This document shows positions 1 to 8,609 of a stretch of DNA of 64,000 bases, piece by piece. The position numbers and the translations under genes were made by a program. Positions within the stretch are counted from its first letter, which is position 1, and every line of letters begins with the position of its first letter. The stretch lies in NCBI GenBank assembly GCA_002402945.1, contig DHGV01000001.1, positions 1 through 64,000 on the forward strand, given 5' to 3'. This DNA comes from Pelotomaculum sp. UBA4789. GTDB taxonomy: Bacteria; Bacillota; Desulfotomaculia; Desulfotomaculales; Pelotomaculaceae. The notes below the pieces were generated by a model that was not told the origin of the DNA, made no database searches, and was given only the letters and a program-made list of their open reading frames with translations.

Positions 1-731
1 TTACACATAACTTTGGACTTGATCGAAAATCATCTGTGTTTCATCTGAATTATTTACATTAAAGATCGTAATCCCGTCATCTGTTTCAAGATAAATGAAT
101 GGGGGCTTTTGGATATTAACAAACAACATCACTGAACCCAGTTCTCTTGTTCTGAAATGCCCCTTCAAATTTGCACCCAGAGCTGAACCATTGGTGCGCA
201 TTTCAATAGTAGGTAATTCTTCTTTTAACTCGACAGCCTCAATGGAATCCCATGTATAAACCTCACCATAACTGCCATGTATTTGTATTCCGGCATCGAG
301 AAAAGTGACTTTAGTTGGGCGGGATGAAAAAAACATTAGAACGGCTACAAAGATTAATGTGACAACAAGAATACCACCCAGCAAAGCAAACTGCTTCCAT
401 GCTCCCTTGCGTAGTTTTCCATTTTCATCATAAATATTCCCATCATACTTTTGAGCCTTAATTAAAAATAAACTGTCGAAATACAAAAAAATACAATAGC
501 TGGTGTCAGAACCGGTTTTAAGCCTATAGCCTGCAACACACCCACCACGAAGAAAAGACCACCATTAACATAGCAGTATATCCCCATCAGACGGCCAAGA
601 CCTTCTGTGTCAACGTTTGCTTTTTTCTCTTTTGTCATAGTGTTATAACCGGAGATTAGAAAATACCATTTAAATACATGAACCGCCAACCCCATGACGA
701 TAAAAAATAGACCAATTATCATAAACCACAT
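1..731 (-). pseudogene. DUF3784 + PH-like membrane protein, split by a frameshift
   Basis: Two overlapping frames read as one gene. The upstream half (about 462-731, ATG at 731 after a GGGG-type ribosome site) has three hydrophobic segments and the motif LISGYNTMTKEKKANVD, as in DUF3784 proteins. The downstream half (about 1-480) has one membrane segment, then a beta-rich domain resembling bacterial PH domains. The first frame stops right after VYF at the T5 run (A5 on the plus strand, 464-468). Adding one T continues it as VYFLIKAQKYDGN into the second frame. DUF3784-PH fusions are known in Firmicutes; function is unknown. It may be a real lesion or a sequencing error. A caller would report 1-486 and 462-764 separately. 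Confidence 0.6.
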
Positions 732-773
732 GATAAAACCCCGTAAATTTATTAGATTCTCCAATGTCTATTA

Positions 774-1100
774 TTAAATCTGCAAATGTGTATACCTGTA
801 GGTACGGTTGGGTATAATAACCTCAAACTGTAACTTATCACCACTCCTAATTGCCAATTCACTAAATATTTTTTTATCAAATATTATTCTGCCTGAACGT
901 GATTTATGATCCTTAGAGCCAATTTTATAAGTCGCTGAAAATACCTTTTCACCACACATTATTTGAATATCATATGACTCTGGTTGACCCAGGATGATTT
1001 CTTGAGGAAAATACTTTTTATTATCCTTTAAAATCCTTAAATAACGGGAATTAATGTCTGCATCCGTTATGTTATCGACAATAAAATAATTTTTAGGTAT
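774..1100 (-). CDS. Hypothetical protein, about 108 aa, apparent AUA start
   Basis: I do not recognise this protein. The C-terminal 61 residues can be read from an internal ATG at 959, but no ribosome site precedes it. The same frame stays open upstream and begins at ATA (1098-1100), a few bases after a strong GGAGG. Read from there the protein starts xPKNYFIVDNITDADINSRY and is soluble and mixed alpha/beta, with a C-terminal half rich in short strands. No ATG, GTG or TTG lies near the GGAGG in this frame. Either the gene uses a rare AUA start or the start codon has been mutated or misread. It ends 43 bases before the DUF3784 gene. Confidence 0.5.
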   Translation of the reverse strand: MPKNYFIVDNITDADINSRYLRILKDNKKYFPQEIILGQPESYDIQIMCGEKVFSATYKIGSKDHKSRSGRIIFDKKIFSELAIRSGDKLQFEVIIPNRTYRYTHLQI

Positions 1101-1144
1101 GACTTTACACCTCCAAGTTGATTATATTGATAACTATCTGCGCT

Positions 1145-1900
1145 TTACTGGCGTTCCTGTAATTTTTGCCAGGCATGCGTTTCCAGAAAGCTGCCCTCGA
1201 TGTTTGCTTCCATTTCCTGAAACATCTTAAAGGGCACCGTAAAAGACAGAGTCTCCCGGTCAACATGGCTGCGCTGGGAGATATCAAAAAAGCCGATTAC
1301 GGCCCGGGGTTGCTCCTTCTCTGCTTCCGCATAACCGAACAATATTGACTGGCAGGAGGCCCCAAAGGGCGCAATGATGCTTTGGTTTGTGCCCCGGTTA
1401 TAATTAGCCAGCACTACCAGGGCAGACAGCTGGTCCGCATTCGCAAAGAAAATAACCAGCGTTGGCTTGTCCTGGCCGGCAACCTGATCCAGGGGCTTGA
1501 ACACCACATACTCCGTTGGGACGTCGGTGAAGGGCAGCGACGCAACCCATTTCCTGACGGTTTCAGGATCTTTGTAGAACCGCTCACCCTCGGCCATTAC
1601 AGCGCCTGCCGGACCCATCATGGCAGCCATTTCCTTGTTCCCCGTGGAAAGAAGGCCGTCGATGGGGAAACTCCCGTAACAGTCCCCGAAGCCTAGGCCG
1701 GTCCCCCCGCCGGGACAGCCGGATGTCCTGCGGTCAAAATAGGCTGTGCGGCCTTTGCCGGCAGCAACCAGCATGGAACCGACACACCCGAACATGGCCC
1801 CTTCTTTAAAGTGAAGGCCGGCAGCTGGTTTTTCATCAGTCAGGATCACTGCGACCGGCTGCCATTTTAATCTCAGGGCACTGGTAAGCTTACTTTCCAT
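1145..1900 (-). CDS. DUF169 family protein
   Basis: 251 aa, soluble, without signal peptide. It matches the DUF169 (COG2043) pattern: an N-terminal LKWQPVAVILTDEKP segment, a conserved FGCVGSML, and the Cys/Gly-rich CPGGGTGLGFGDC loop around residues 62-74, followed by a YVVFKPL strand. The start is ATG with AGAGGTGG seven bases upstream. DUF169 proteins are common in anaerobes and archaea and have no assigned reaction; the conserved cysteines could bind metal, but that is a guess. It stands alone, downstream of the EamA transporter on the same strand with a gap of about 110 bases that holds nothing I recognise. Confidence 0.85.
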   Translation of the reverse strand: MESKLTSALRLKWQPVAVILTDEKPAAGLHFKEGAMFGCVGSMLVAAGKGRTAYFDRRTSGCPGGGTGLGFGDCYGSFPIDGLLSTGNKEMAAMMGPAGAVMAEGERFYKDPETVRKWVASLPFTDVPTEYVVFKPLDQVAGQDKPTLVIFFANADQLSALVVLANYNRGTNQSIIAPFGASCQSILFGYAEAEKEQPRAVIGFFDISQRSHVDRETLSFTVPFKMFQEMEANIEGSFLETHAWQKLQERQ

Positions 1901-2009
1901 ATAAAACCACCTCTAATTTTAATGCTGCACACAAACGGGATATCTACCATCATTGTAGCGGGCAGGCTTATCCAGGACAAGGGTCTGTTCATTAATAGCG
2001 GGATATTTG

Positions 2010-3056
2010 CTAATGTGGATGCCTGTGATGCGGGTCTGGAGTATGCTCGTGACTGTGTTCACTCTCTTCATGTGTATGTTTGTGGCTGTGCTTCCCTGTG
2101 ATTTCAGTATCATGCGGATGATCATGATGGCCATCATTGTGGCTATGCCTGTGCTCATGCAGCTCCTGCGTGTGAATATGTTCATGCTTATGCTTTTCAG
2201 TGACAGCCAGGCAGGCGCCAAGTATCATAAAGCCCAAAGCGATCAAAAAAACAGTTGAAATCGATTCCCTTAAAACGACCCAGGAGATCACTACCCCCAT
2301 GAACGGCGCTGCAGCATAATAGGCGCTTGTTCTTGCCGCCCCCAATTCTCTTTGCGCGGTAACGTAGAAAAAGATACTCAAGCCATAAGCGACAAAACCC
2401 AAAGCCAGGGCTAGGACGATGTAAAACAATTTTGCGGATAAATCCCCCCATGTGGATGCGATGACGAGAGCGCCAAGACCGGAGCCAACCCCCTTGATCA
2501 TCACAACCTGCAGCGGATCTTTGATCGAGAGGATTCGGGTGCAATTGTTCTCAAAGCCCCAAAATATACAGGAAAACAGGACAAACAAAGCGCCTATGGA
2601 TATACTTATCGCTGCTGCATCTCCGGCTGTGAGAATGATACTGGCCAGAGAAATGAAAGCGATTGCCAGCCACAGCCTTTTGCCAACTGCTTCTTTGAAA
2701 ATAATCATGGCAATAACCGAAGTGGCCGCAATTTCAAAATTACCCAAAAGAGCTGCGGTGCTGGAATTCGTCATGCTGATACCGATCATTAAACTGATCG
2801 GTGCGGCAATATCCAGCAATATCATTAAAACGACAAAGGGCATTTCCTTTTTTGTGAGTCTGGCCTCTGTGGCTGTAGGCTTTTGATATTTTTTCAAGAA
2901 ATAAATTATGGACATGCCCAGCCCGGCGCCAAGATAAAGCAGCGCCGCCAGAAACAACGGGTTTATTTCTTTAAGCAAAAGCTTGGAAAATGGCGCGTTT
3001 ATCCCAAATAATAACGCTGCTATAAGCGCATATATCACCGGCAGATATTTTTTCAC
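2010..3056 (-). CDS. EamA/DMT-family transporter with histidine-rich tail
   Basis: About ten hydrophobic helices in two EamA repeats make this a drug/metabolite-superfamily permease in the cytoplasmic membrane. The first 285 or so residues are ordinary for the family (usual length about 300). They are followed by a tail of about 60 residues with more than 20 histidines in HxH and HH clusters, ending HRHPH. Such tails bind Zn, Ni, Co or Cu in other transporters, so a metal-related role is plausible but unproven. Start: GTG at 3056 has GAGG nine bases upstream, whereas the ATG at 3071 has no ribosome site. A modABC terminator separates it from the molybdate genes. Confidence 0.85.
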   Translation of the reverse strand: MKKYLPVIYALIAALLFGINAPFSKLLLKEINPLFLAALLYLGAGLGMSIIYFLKKYQKPTATEARLTKKEMPFVVLMILLDIAAPISLMIGISMTNSSTAALLGNFEIAATSVIAMIIFKEAVGKRLWLAIAFISLASIILTAGDAAAISISIGALFVLFSCIFWGFENNCTRILSIKDPLQVVMIKGVGSGLGALVIASTWGDLSAKLFYIVLALALGFVAYGLSIFFYVTAQRELGAARTSAYYAAAPFMGVVISWVVLRESISTVFLIALGFMILGACLAVTEKHKHEHIHTQELHEHRHSHNDGHHDHPHDTEITGKHSHKHTHEESEHSHEHTPDPHHRHPH

Positions 3057-3155
3057 AATATCAGTCCTCATAATCAGCCATTATCTTTGGAGCCTTATTT
3101 ATATCTTCCTTGATAATACTACAATTTCAAGCCGGGTGTCTTTCCCAAAATAAAC

Positions 3156-3194
3156 ATAAAAAGCAAGGCATCCAGAGAAGAATGTCTTGCTTTA
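3156..3194 (-). terminator. Rho-independent terminator after the mod operon
   Basis: On the minus strand, AAAGCAAG(A)CA pairs with TG(C)CTTGCTTT across a 12-base loop and a T5 run follows. It lies about 120 bases beyond the modC stop codon and before the EamA gene. The rest of 3072-3312 holds nothing I recognise. Confidence 0.7.
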
Positions 3195-3312
3195 ATAGTA
3201 AAGGCAGCATATCCATACTGCTATTTCGCTGATTTGACAGTGCTGTTGGCCAGCACGACTGTTTTTTGGGAGCATATATGGGTGACTGACTACACTCCGG
3301 ATGATAGTTGTA

Positions 3313-4407
3313 TTAATTCGGTATTAAATGAATATCGTCAACATCTACACTAATTTTGACCCTTGAACCTTTTTGCAGGTTTAGTCCTTTCCACTCATTG
3401 TTTGAAAGTACAGCTCTATAGTTACCCTCCCCCTTGCAGACAACCTCCATATGAGTGCTGAGGCAATTAATCCGTTCAATAAATCCGTACCAGCTGTTCA
3501 TGTTCATATTCCCGGTGCAATCCACCACAGGGCTCAGACTGAGATGGCCTGCCCGAATCAACAGGGTGACCTCAGCGGAGTTCTGGTTCGGCAAATTTCT
3601 TCTGTCTATTGGCCCGATTAGGATAGGACCATGCTTCTCTTTGAAATAGGACCGGCCTTCCCTCCGTTCGATTCTTCCCTGCAGCAAATTTTCCCACATC
3701 AAGAAATTTGCCAGGGCCATCGATGCGGGTTGGAAAAACACATCCTCAGTCTTGCCCTCCTGCAGGATCCGGCCATCGTCCATAACAATCAAATGGGTGC
3801 CAAGCTGCAAGGCTTCATTAAAATCATGAGTCACATGGATGATCCCTGATTCTTCTTTATTATGGAGGTTCTGCAGCAGCTCCCTGATGGAGCTGCGCGT
3901 TTGGGGATCAAGGGACGAAAGGGGCTCATCCAGCAAAAGGAGAGGCGGTTTCATCAGAAAAGCCCTGGCCAATGAAACCCGCTGCTTTTCCCCTCCGCTC
4001 AAAAACCGTGGGAACCTATTCAGTAAATGACTGATACCCATCGCCTCGGCCAAATCACCCGCCCTTTTCCGCACAGAAGGGTCCGTGTGAAGTCTGGCAG
4101 CCCTGGCAGCAAATAGAATATTGTCCCTGACATTGAGGAAGGGAAAGAGCAGGCTGTCCTGATAGGCGAAACCAAACCTCCTGGCTTCAGGGGGCAAATG
4201 GGTGATATCCATACTATCAAGAAGAATTTTCCCTCCGGTCGGACGGCGCAACCCTGCTAATGTTTCCAACAGCACAGTTTTCCCGCAGCCTGTTGGCCCG
4301 AGGATCACAAGATACTGCCTTGCTTCCAGGGAAAAAGAAATATCTTTCAGTTGGAATTTTCCCGCCTTGCAATTAAGGTCCTGCAATGTAAAGAACTTTG
4401 GTTTCAA
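3313..4407 (-). CDS. modC: Molybdate/tungstate ABC transporter ATP-binding protein
   Basis: 364 aa ATPase of the molybdate/tungstate importer. Walker A GPTGCGKT is at residues 37-44, the signature LSGGEKQR at 136-143, Walker B LLLLDE at 156-161, and an H-loop (VTHD) follows. The C-terminal 100 or so residues form the TOBE/MOP-type domain that in ModC and WtpC binds oxyanion. The start is TTG, overlapping the last bases of modB, so translation is probably coupled. It is the last gene of the operon. ModC and tungstate-type WtpC/TupC are hard to tell apart by sequence; the neighbouring modA and modD favour molybdate. Confidence 0.9.
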   Translation of the reverse strand: MKPKFFTLQDLNCKAGKFQLKDISFSLEARQYLVILGPTGCGKTVLLETLAGLRRPTGGKILLDSMDITHLPPEARRFGFAYQDSLLFPFLNVRDNILFAARAARLHTDPSVRKRAGDLAEAMGISHLLNRFPRFLSGGEKQRVSLARAFLMKPPLLLLDEPLSSLDPQTRSSIRELLQNLHNKEESGIIHVTHDFNEALQLGTHLIVMDDGRILQEGKTEDVFFQPASMALANFLMWENLLQGRIERREGRSYFKEKHGPILIGPIDRRNLPNQNSAEVTLLIRAGHLSLSPVVDCTGNMNMNSWYGFIERINCLSTHMEVVCKGEGNYRAVLSNNEWKGLNLQKGSRVKISVDVDDIHLIPN

Positions 4408-5228
4408 ATCCTCACTTCTTTCCCCAGGAATAACTTCAGAGTAATCAGGGCAACGAGGGCAATCAGCAGCATCACAATAGCTGTAGAAATAGCAAACTTC
4501 AAATCCCCCATAGACATGTTCAGAAATATGGCCACGGAGAGGGTTTCCGTTTTCATTCTGGTGATACCGGCCAGCATGGCCGTTGCCCCAAACTCGCCGA
4601 TAGTTCTGGTCCAGGTCATGATCAGCCCGCTGATGATACCGTTTTTGGCTAAGGGCAGCGTCACTTTCACGAAGACTTTTCCCGGAGAGAAGCCCAAGGT
4701 GCGGCCGATGTTTTCCATGCGGGGGTCGATAGCATCAAAGGCCTGCTTGATGATTTTCACCGCGTAAGGGGTAGCGATAAACCACTGGGCCACCACAACA
4801 CCCCGTTGTGAAAATACGACCTCCAGGCCAAACCTGGTCAGGAAGTCCCCCAGAATCGGCCCAAGGAGAATCAGCAGGGCTATCCCGCTGACCAGAGGGG
4901 GCATAACGATGGGAATATCCACCAATGTGTCCACAAAGGCTTTGCCGGGTATCTTATAACGGGAAAGCACATACGCCGAGGGTATGGCAAACAGCGCGGC
5001 CAGCCCTGTGGCCAGCACTGAAGTCCACAGGGTGAAAACCATAGCGAAGTGGAACTCCTTCTGCAGTAAAACGATCCTGACTGTCTCCCAGTCAGCGTAG
5101 CTTAAAAGACCTCCGATAAGAAAGACCATAAACAGGACCAGGAAGATGAACAGCAGCCAGAAACAGCCAAAGAGAAGACTTCGGCTGTTATCCCTGGCTG
5201 CAGCTCCATTATTTCGCTTTAAAGCCAT
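4404..5228 (-). CDS. modB: Molybdate ABC transporter permease
   Basis: Inner-membrane permease with about six helices. The EAA-type coupling motif is seen near GRTLGFSPGKVFVKVTLPLAKNGIISGLIMTWTR in segments: GxxPGKVF, then the LP and G residues. I chose ATG at 5228 rather than the upstream TTG at 5264; either start overlaps the end of modA, which suggests translational coupling. Lys/Arg residues at the N-terminus precede the first helix, in line with an inside N-terminus. It pairs with ModC in the membrane and receives oxyanion from lipoprotein ModA. Length (274 aa) is normal to slightly long for ModB. Confidence 0.88.
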   Translation of the reverse strand: MALKRNNGAAARDNSRSLLFGCFWLLFIFLVLFMVFLIGGLLSYADWETVRIVLLQKEFHFAMVFTLWTSVLATGLAALFAIPSAYVLSRYKIPGKAFVDTLVDIPIVMPPLVSGIALLILLGPILGDFLTRFGLEVVFSQRGVVVAQWFIATPYAVKIIKQAFDAIDPRMENIGRTLGFSPGKVFVKVTLPLAKNGIISGLIMTWTRTIGEFGATAMLAGITRMKTETLSVAIFLNMSMGDLKFAISTAIVMLLIALVALITLKLFLGKEVRI

Positions 5229-5985
5229 ACTTGGCAAATACAGCCGGGCCCTCTTCCGCGGCAAACTTCATGAAGGCGTCAGCTTGCTCCTTATTGGTGG
5301 AGTATTTCAGGGTGGCAACCGGGATCGCTTCGATTTCATTTACTTTCGGGTCTATCTCGACTACCTCGATCTTATCCCTATCCTTTAAAGTATTGCTTAA
5401 TTCCACGATTCCCGCATTTCCCTGACCCATTGTGATGGCGGTCAAGACCTTAGCCGGCGTTTCCATGCTGGCCAGTATGTTTTGTTCTGCTTTTGCGGCT
5501 ATGCCCACTTTTGCGAAAATCTTAAAGGCCGTTTTTCCCAGCGCGGTGGCTTCCTTATCAGGGATCACCAGTTTGATGCCGTCATTGGCAAGGTCCTCTA
5601 CTTTGGTTATTTTGGCCGGATTGCCCTTGGGAGTGATGATGACCGGGGTGATGTAGGCTACTGGTCCAGCCGAGTTTTCTATGTGCCCGGCTTGCTTGGC
5701 TTTCTCCACGAAGGAATTGTTGCCCGGCAGATAGATATCGCCTTTTTTCGTGGTTTCCAATTGGTTGAGCAATGCCCCGGAGTTGTTAAAGGTCATTTCC
5801 ACCTTGACACCAGTTCTCTGTTCAAACATTTGGGCCAGCTCCGTAACAGGATCTTTTAAGTTTGCGCCGACGTATGCATACAAGGATGACTGCTCGGAGA
5901 GCTTCTGTTTGGCGCCGCAGCCCGCAAGTCCTGTCACAAATATTAGCAGCAGCAGCATAGTGATGAATTTTGTTTTTCTCTTCAT
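5209..5985 (-). CDS. modA: Molybdate-binding lipoprotein
   Basis: 258 aa extracellular substrate-binding lipoprotein. A lipoprotein signal peptide (KRK n-region, hydrophobic core, lipobox LAGC) places the lipidated cysteine at residue 23. The mature part is a type-2 periplasmic-binding fold with the ModA-like NSGALLNQLE and GQGNAGIVELS segments. It captures molybdate (possibly tungstate) outside the membrane for ModB/ModC. It sits between modD (56-base gap) and modB (overlap). An AGGAGATATAGCC sequence precedes the ATG. Specificity for molybdate over tungstate cannot be settled from the sequence. Confidence 0.9.
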   Translation of the reverse strand: MKRKTKFITMLLLLIFVTGLAGCGAKQKLSEQSSLYAYVGANLKDPVTELAQMFEQRTGVKVEMTFNNSGALLNQLETTKKGDIYLPGNNSFVEKAKQAGHIENSAGPVAYITPVIITPKGNPAKITKVEDLANDGIKLVIPDKEATALGKTAFKIFAKVGIAAKAEQNILASMETPAKVLTAITMGQGNAGIVELSNTLKDRDKIEVVEIDPKVNEIEAIPVATLKYSTNKEQADAFMKFAAEEGPAVFAKYGFKAK

Positions 5986-6041
5986 GGCTATATCTCCTCA
6001 AAATAATTTTTTTAGGCATGTTTCCCTTGTTTCCCAGCCCA

Positions 6042-6890
6042 TCAGTTGGTTTTATCGATCACCACCTTAATATCAGCCGGTTTGCCAAAATAAACGGCTG
6101 CAGTAACAATGGCATCAATGCCTGTTTTGGCGTATTCACAGGCGTTGCCCTGGTTGATCCCCCCGGCGGCGATGAGGATGATCCCGGGGTATGTTTCCCG
6201 GATTTTTTCAACCCATTCTTTGAGTTCCGCTGGGCTGACCTTGTCGAACTGGATTCCGTCGGCTCCGGCTGATGCCATCCTCACGGCCTCATTGAAGCCC
6301 TCAACCTCAACAATCACCTTTTTTTCACAGGCTGTTTTTTTAATCTCAGCCATCTTCTGTACAAGCCCTTCCTGGCCCCCCATGAAGTTCGAATGCTGCC
6401 TGAAGATCAGAATCGTTTCAGAAAGCCCCAGTCTGTGAGGATATGCCCCGCCGGCCATGATGGACTTCAGGGAGAGTTCCTTGGTTCCGGGAAATATTTT
6501 TCTCGTGGCCACTACCTCAATGGAAGGATTTCCTTCCCTGGCCTTATCCAGCAGCTGCCTTGTCCTGGAGGCAATACCGCAGCAGTATTCCAGGATGTTC
6601 TGGCAAACCTTCCAGGCCATGTGCAGGTTTTCCGCTTTACCCTCACCCGCTATTATGACTTCTCCTTTTTTCAGGGCGGCGCCGCTTTCCAAATATTTGA
6701 CGGCTTTGATATCCAGCTTCTGAAATATCCGCAGGACCTCTTCCGAGCCCGCCAGTACCCCGTCCTCTCTCGCTGAAAACTCAATCCTGCCCTGTTCCTT
6801 GCCAATGCCGAGGAGCGTCGTTGTCAAATCTATGTATGGTACGTCCTCCTTGATAAACCTGTCTATTGTTTCATCAGCAATATATACCAC
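6042..6890 (-). CDS. modD: ModD, quinolinate phosphoribosyltransferase-like Mo protein
   Basis: 282 aa protein of the nicotinate-nucleotide pyrophosphorylase fold, in the ModD branch that accompanies molybdate transporters. The TRK triad (129-131) and HR pair (152-153) that line the phosphoribosyl site in QPRTases are kept, so it may be an active phosphoribosyltransferase, but its true reaction is unknown. NadC is the alternative, but no nadA or nadB is nearby and the mod context favours ModD. It lies 28 bases after the binding-protein gene and 56 bases before modA, clearly in the same operon. Confidence 0.85.
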   Translation of the reverse strand: MVYIADETIDRFIKEDVPYIDLTTTLLGIGKEQGRIEFSAREDGVLAGSEEVLRIFQKLDIKAVKYLESGAALKKGEVIIAGEGKAENLHMAWKVCQNILEYCCGIASRTRQLLDKAREGNPSIEVVATRKIFPGTKELSLKSIMAGGAYPHRLGLSETILIFRQHSNFMGGQEGLVQKMAEIKKTACEKKVIVEVEGFNEAVRMASAGADGIQFDKVSPAELKEWVEKIRETYPGIILIAAGGINQGNACEYAKTGIDAIVTAAVYFGKPADIKVVIDKTN

Positions 6891-6918
6891 GATAAGCCTC
6901 CTGTTTGTAATAATCTTC

Positions 6919-7833
6919 TTAAACCCTGATTGCCCTCAGAAAATCATCCCAACCATTCCAGACCAGTGAGGAATGTTCCCCTGTCAACAGCTGGGGAATC
7001 GCCACATCGACCGATACGGGCATGAAGGTTTGCAGGGCCAGGTACTCCTGAACTGGTCTGGATAGTAAAAAATCCCCCACTTCCAGCAGACGATCATCTG
7101 CTTTCTTGTGCCAAACCATCACCAGAGGCATGCATAGCAGTCCTTCCTGCAGCCACTGCAGGCGGATGCTTTTATTGCGCGAAATCCGGGCAAAGGAAAT
7201 GTTTGTGATACCCAATGAGTACAGACCCTCATCTACAGCGTTCACTACGTTTATCGGGGTGCCCAGGTGGACCATGTTCTCGTCATACGCAGAGGATTTT
7301 TCGGGATAACACGCTTTCATATACGCCCGAATTGTTTGCGGGCCCATGTGATGTTTGTCCGGCAAGATAACTTTTTTCTCCCAGCGGTTATCCAGCAGGT
7401 CTGCCCAGCTCCGGGGAAGGGCTTCTTCCCGGCTTGCCTTCGGATTGTAAAAAACCGCAAATGGTGTAATGACGAAGGGATGAAAGTATCCCTCGGGATC
7501 GGCAAAGCCGGCCTCGGCCAGCTCTGGCCGCAACGGAAAGCGACCGGGCACTGAACGGAAATAAGCCTGTAAGGCGCCCTTTGGAAACCGGTTGAAATAA
7601 TTGGGATGGCCAATCAGCATGTCTGGCATACTGGCTTCATCCACCTGTCCTGCCGGTTCACGAACTCTCTCCCCAGCGTCATCTGACGCACAAATGTGCC
7701 GGTTGTCGATATTAATGGGTATCCCGAATTTCCTCTCAAATTCCCGGCCATATCCCTTGAGCATTTCTTCGATGGCCCGGCCGATATTTAACGGCAGCTG
7801 CACTAGAATTCTGGCCATCCATCCCACTTCCAT
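6919..7833 (-). CDS. Signal-less (cytosolic) substrate-binding-like protein
   Basis: 304 aa with the fold pattern of type-2 solute-binding proteins of the Fe(III)/spermidine-like group: DMLIGHPNYFNRFPKG, YFHPFVITPFAVFYNPK, SWADLLDNRWEKKV and a C-terminal MPLVMVWHKKA segment are typical. It has no signal peptide, lipobox or membrane segment; the N-terminus MARILVQLPLNIG reads like a first beta strand, so the protein should stay in the cytosol. The start is ATG at 7833 or in-frame ATG at 7818. It overlaps the stop codon of the ABC ATPase gene and is followed by modD. The ligand is unknown; a metal complex or Mo-cofactor precursor is my guess. Confidence 0.75.
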   Translation of the reverse strand: MEVGWMARILVQLPLNIGRAIEEMLKGYGREFERKFGIPINIDNRHICASDDAGERVREPAGQVDEASMPDMLIGHPNYFNRFPKGALQAYFRSVPGRFPLRPELAEAGFADPEGYFHPFVITPFAVFYNPKASREEALPRSWADLLDNRWEKKVILPDKHHMGPQTIRAYMKACYPEKSSAYDENMVHLGTPINVVNAVDEGLYSLGITNISFARISRNKSIRLQWLQEGLLCMPLVMVWHKKADDRLLEVGDFLLSRPVQEYLALQTFMPVSVDVAIPQLLTGEHSSLVWNGWDDFLRAIRV

Positions 7834-8609
7834 TAGTCATTAAGATCTGTATCCTGGCCAATGCTGTATCCTTTGCGCAAGTAATCACGCAGCCCAGCCA
7901 TCTTCTTTTCCACCCTGGTCAAGTCTGCCAGGACTTTTCTTTCTTCCTGGGTGGTGCGGCAAACTTTTTCCATACCCCCGTTCTTCATGATGATCCTTTG
8001 CTCAGCCATAAGCATCAACGTTGGATCATGGGAGACCACCAGCACGATTTTCCCCTGTCCCGTCAATATTTCCAAGGCCTGCAGGCGGTCAATCCCGGCA
8101 TTCTCAATTTCATCGATCAGCACAACCGGTGCATTGCTGATCAGGGCCACATCGGCCACCATGAGAGCCCGGGACTGCCCTCCACTCAATTGGGTCAGGT
8201 TCGTGGAGAAGGTGACCGGCTCACCAGACAAGTGGTTCGTTATCTCCAGCACCTTCATGATGGTGTTCCCCGGGTCATGGATACTCCTCACCTGGGCATG
8301 CATGGTGAGAAATTCTTCGATCGACATATCGATGACGAAATTCATATTTTGCGATACCTGGGCTATTAAATAGCGCAAATGCCTTTTGTCCTTACTTTTG
8401 TTGACAAGCTGATTGTTGATCAGGACGCGCCTGCCGGTCAGAGTTTCATACTCGGCATGTTGTTCGATATCGGAAATCAACTGGGTTTTACCGGATCCTG
8501 TTGGCCCGGCCACCGCCAGTACTTCGCCTGCTGCTGCTTCAATTCTCTGGATTTTCTCAGGATGGCCACTTTTATCAAGACCACCTAAGATAGTAATTTG
8601 TTCAAGCAT
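7833..8609 (-). CDS. Soluble ABC-type ATPase without a permease partner
   Basis: 258 aa ABC ATPase. Walker A GPTGSGKT is at 35-42, signature LSGGQ at 141-145, Walker B VVLIDEIEN at 162-170 and H-loop His at 194. The Walker B continuation EIENAGID differs from the usual EPTSALD, which resembles non-transport ABC proteins. No membrane component is encoded between its partners: the gene overlaps the GTPase gene (ATG inside GGATGCTTGA) and the binding-protein gene. A GGAGAGG site precedes the ATG. It may power release or insertion of a metal or cofactor in the cytosol. Its role in transport with ModB cannot be excluded. Confidence 0.78.
   Translation of the reverse strand: MLEQITILGGLDKSGHPEKIQRIEAAAGEVLAVAGPTGSGKTQLISDIEQHAEYETLTGRRVLINNQLVNKSKDKRHLRYLIAQVSQNMNFVIDMSIEEFLTMHAQVRSIHDPGNTIMKVLEITNHLSGEPVTFSTNLTQLSGGQSRALMVADVALISNAPVVLIDEIENAGIDRLQALEILTGQGKIVLVVSHDPTLMLMAEQRIIMKNGGMEKVCRTTQEERKVLADLTRVEKKMAGLRDYLRKGYSIGQDTDLND

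Noticed and set aside
1919..2258. Small frames rich in Met/Ile on both strands over the EamA tail
   Set aside because: They come from the CAT/ATG-rich codons of the histidine tail in other frames.
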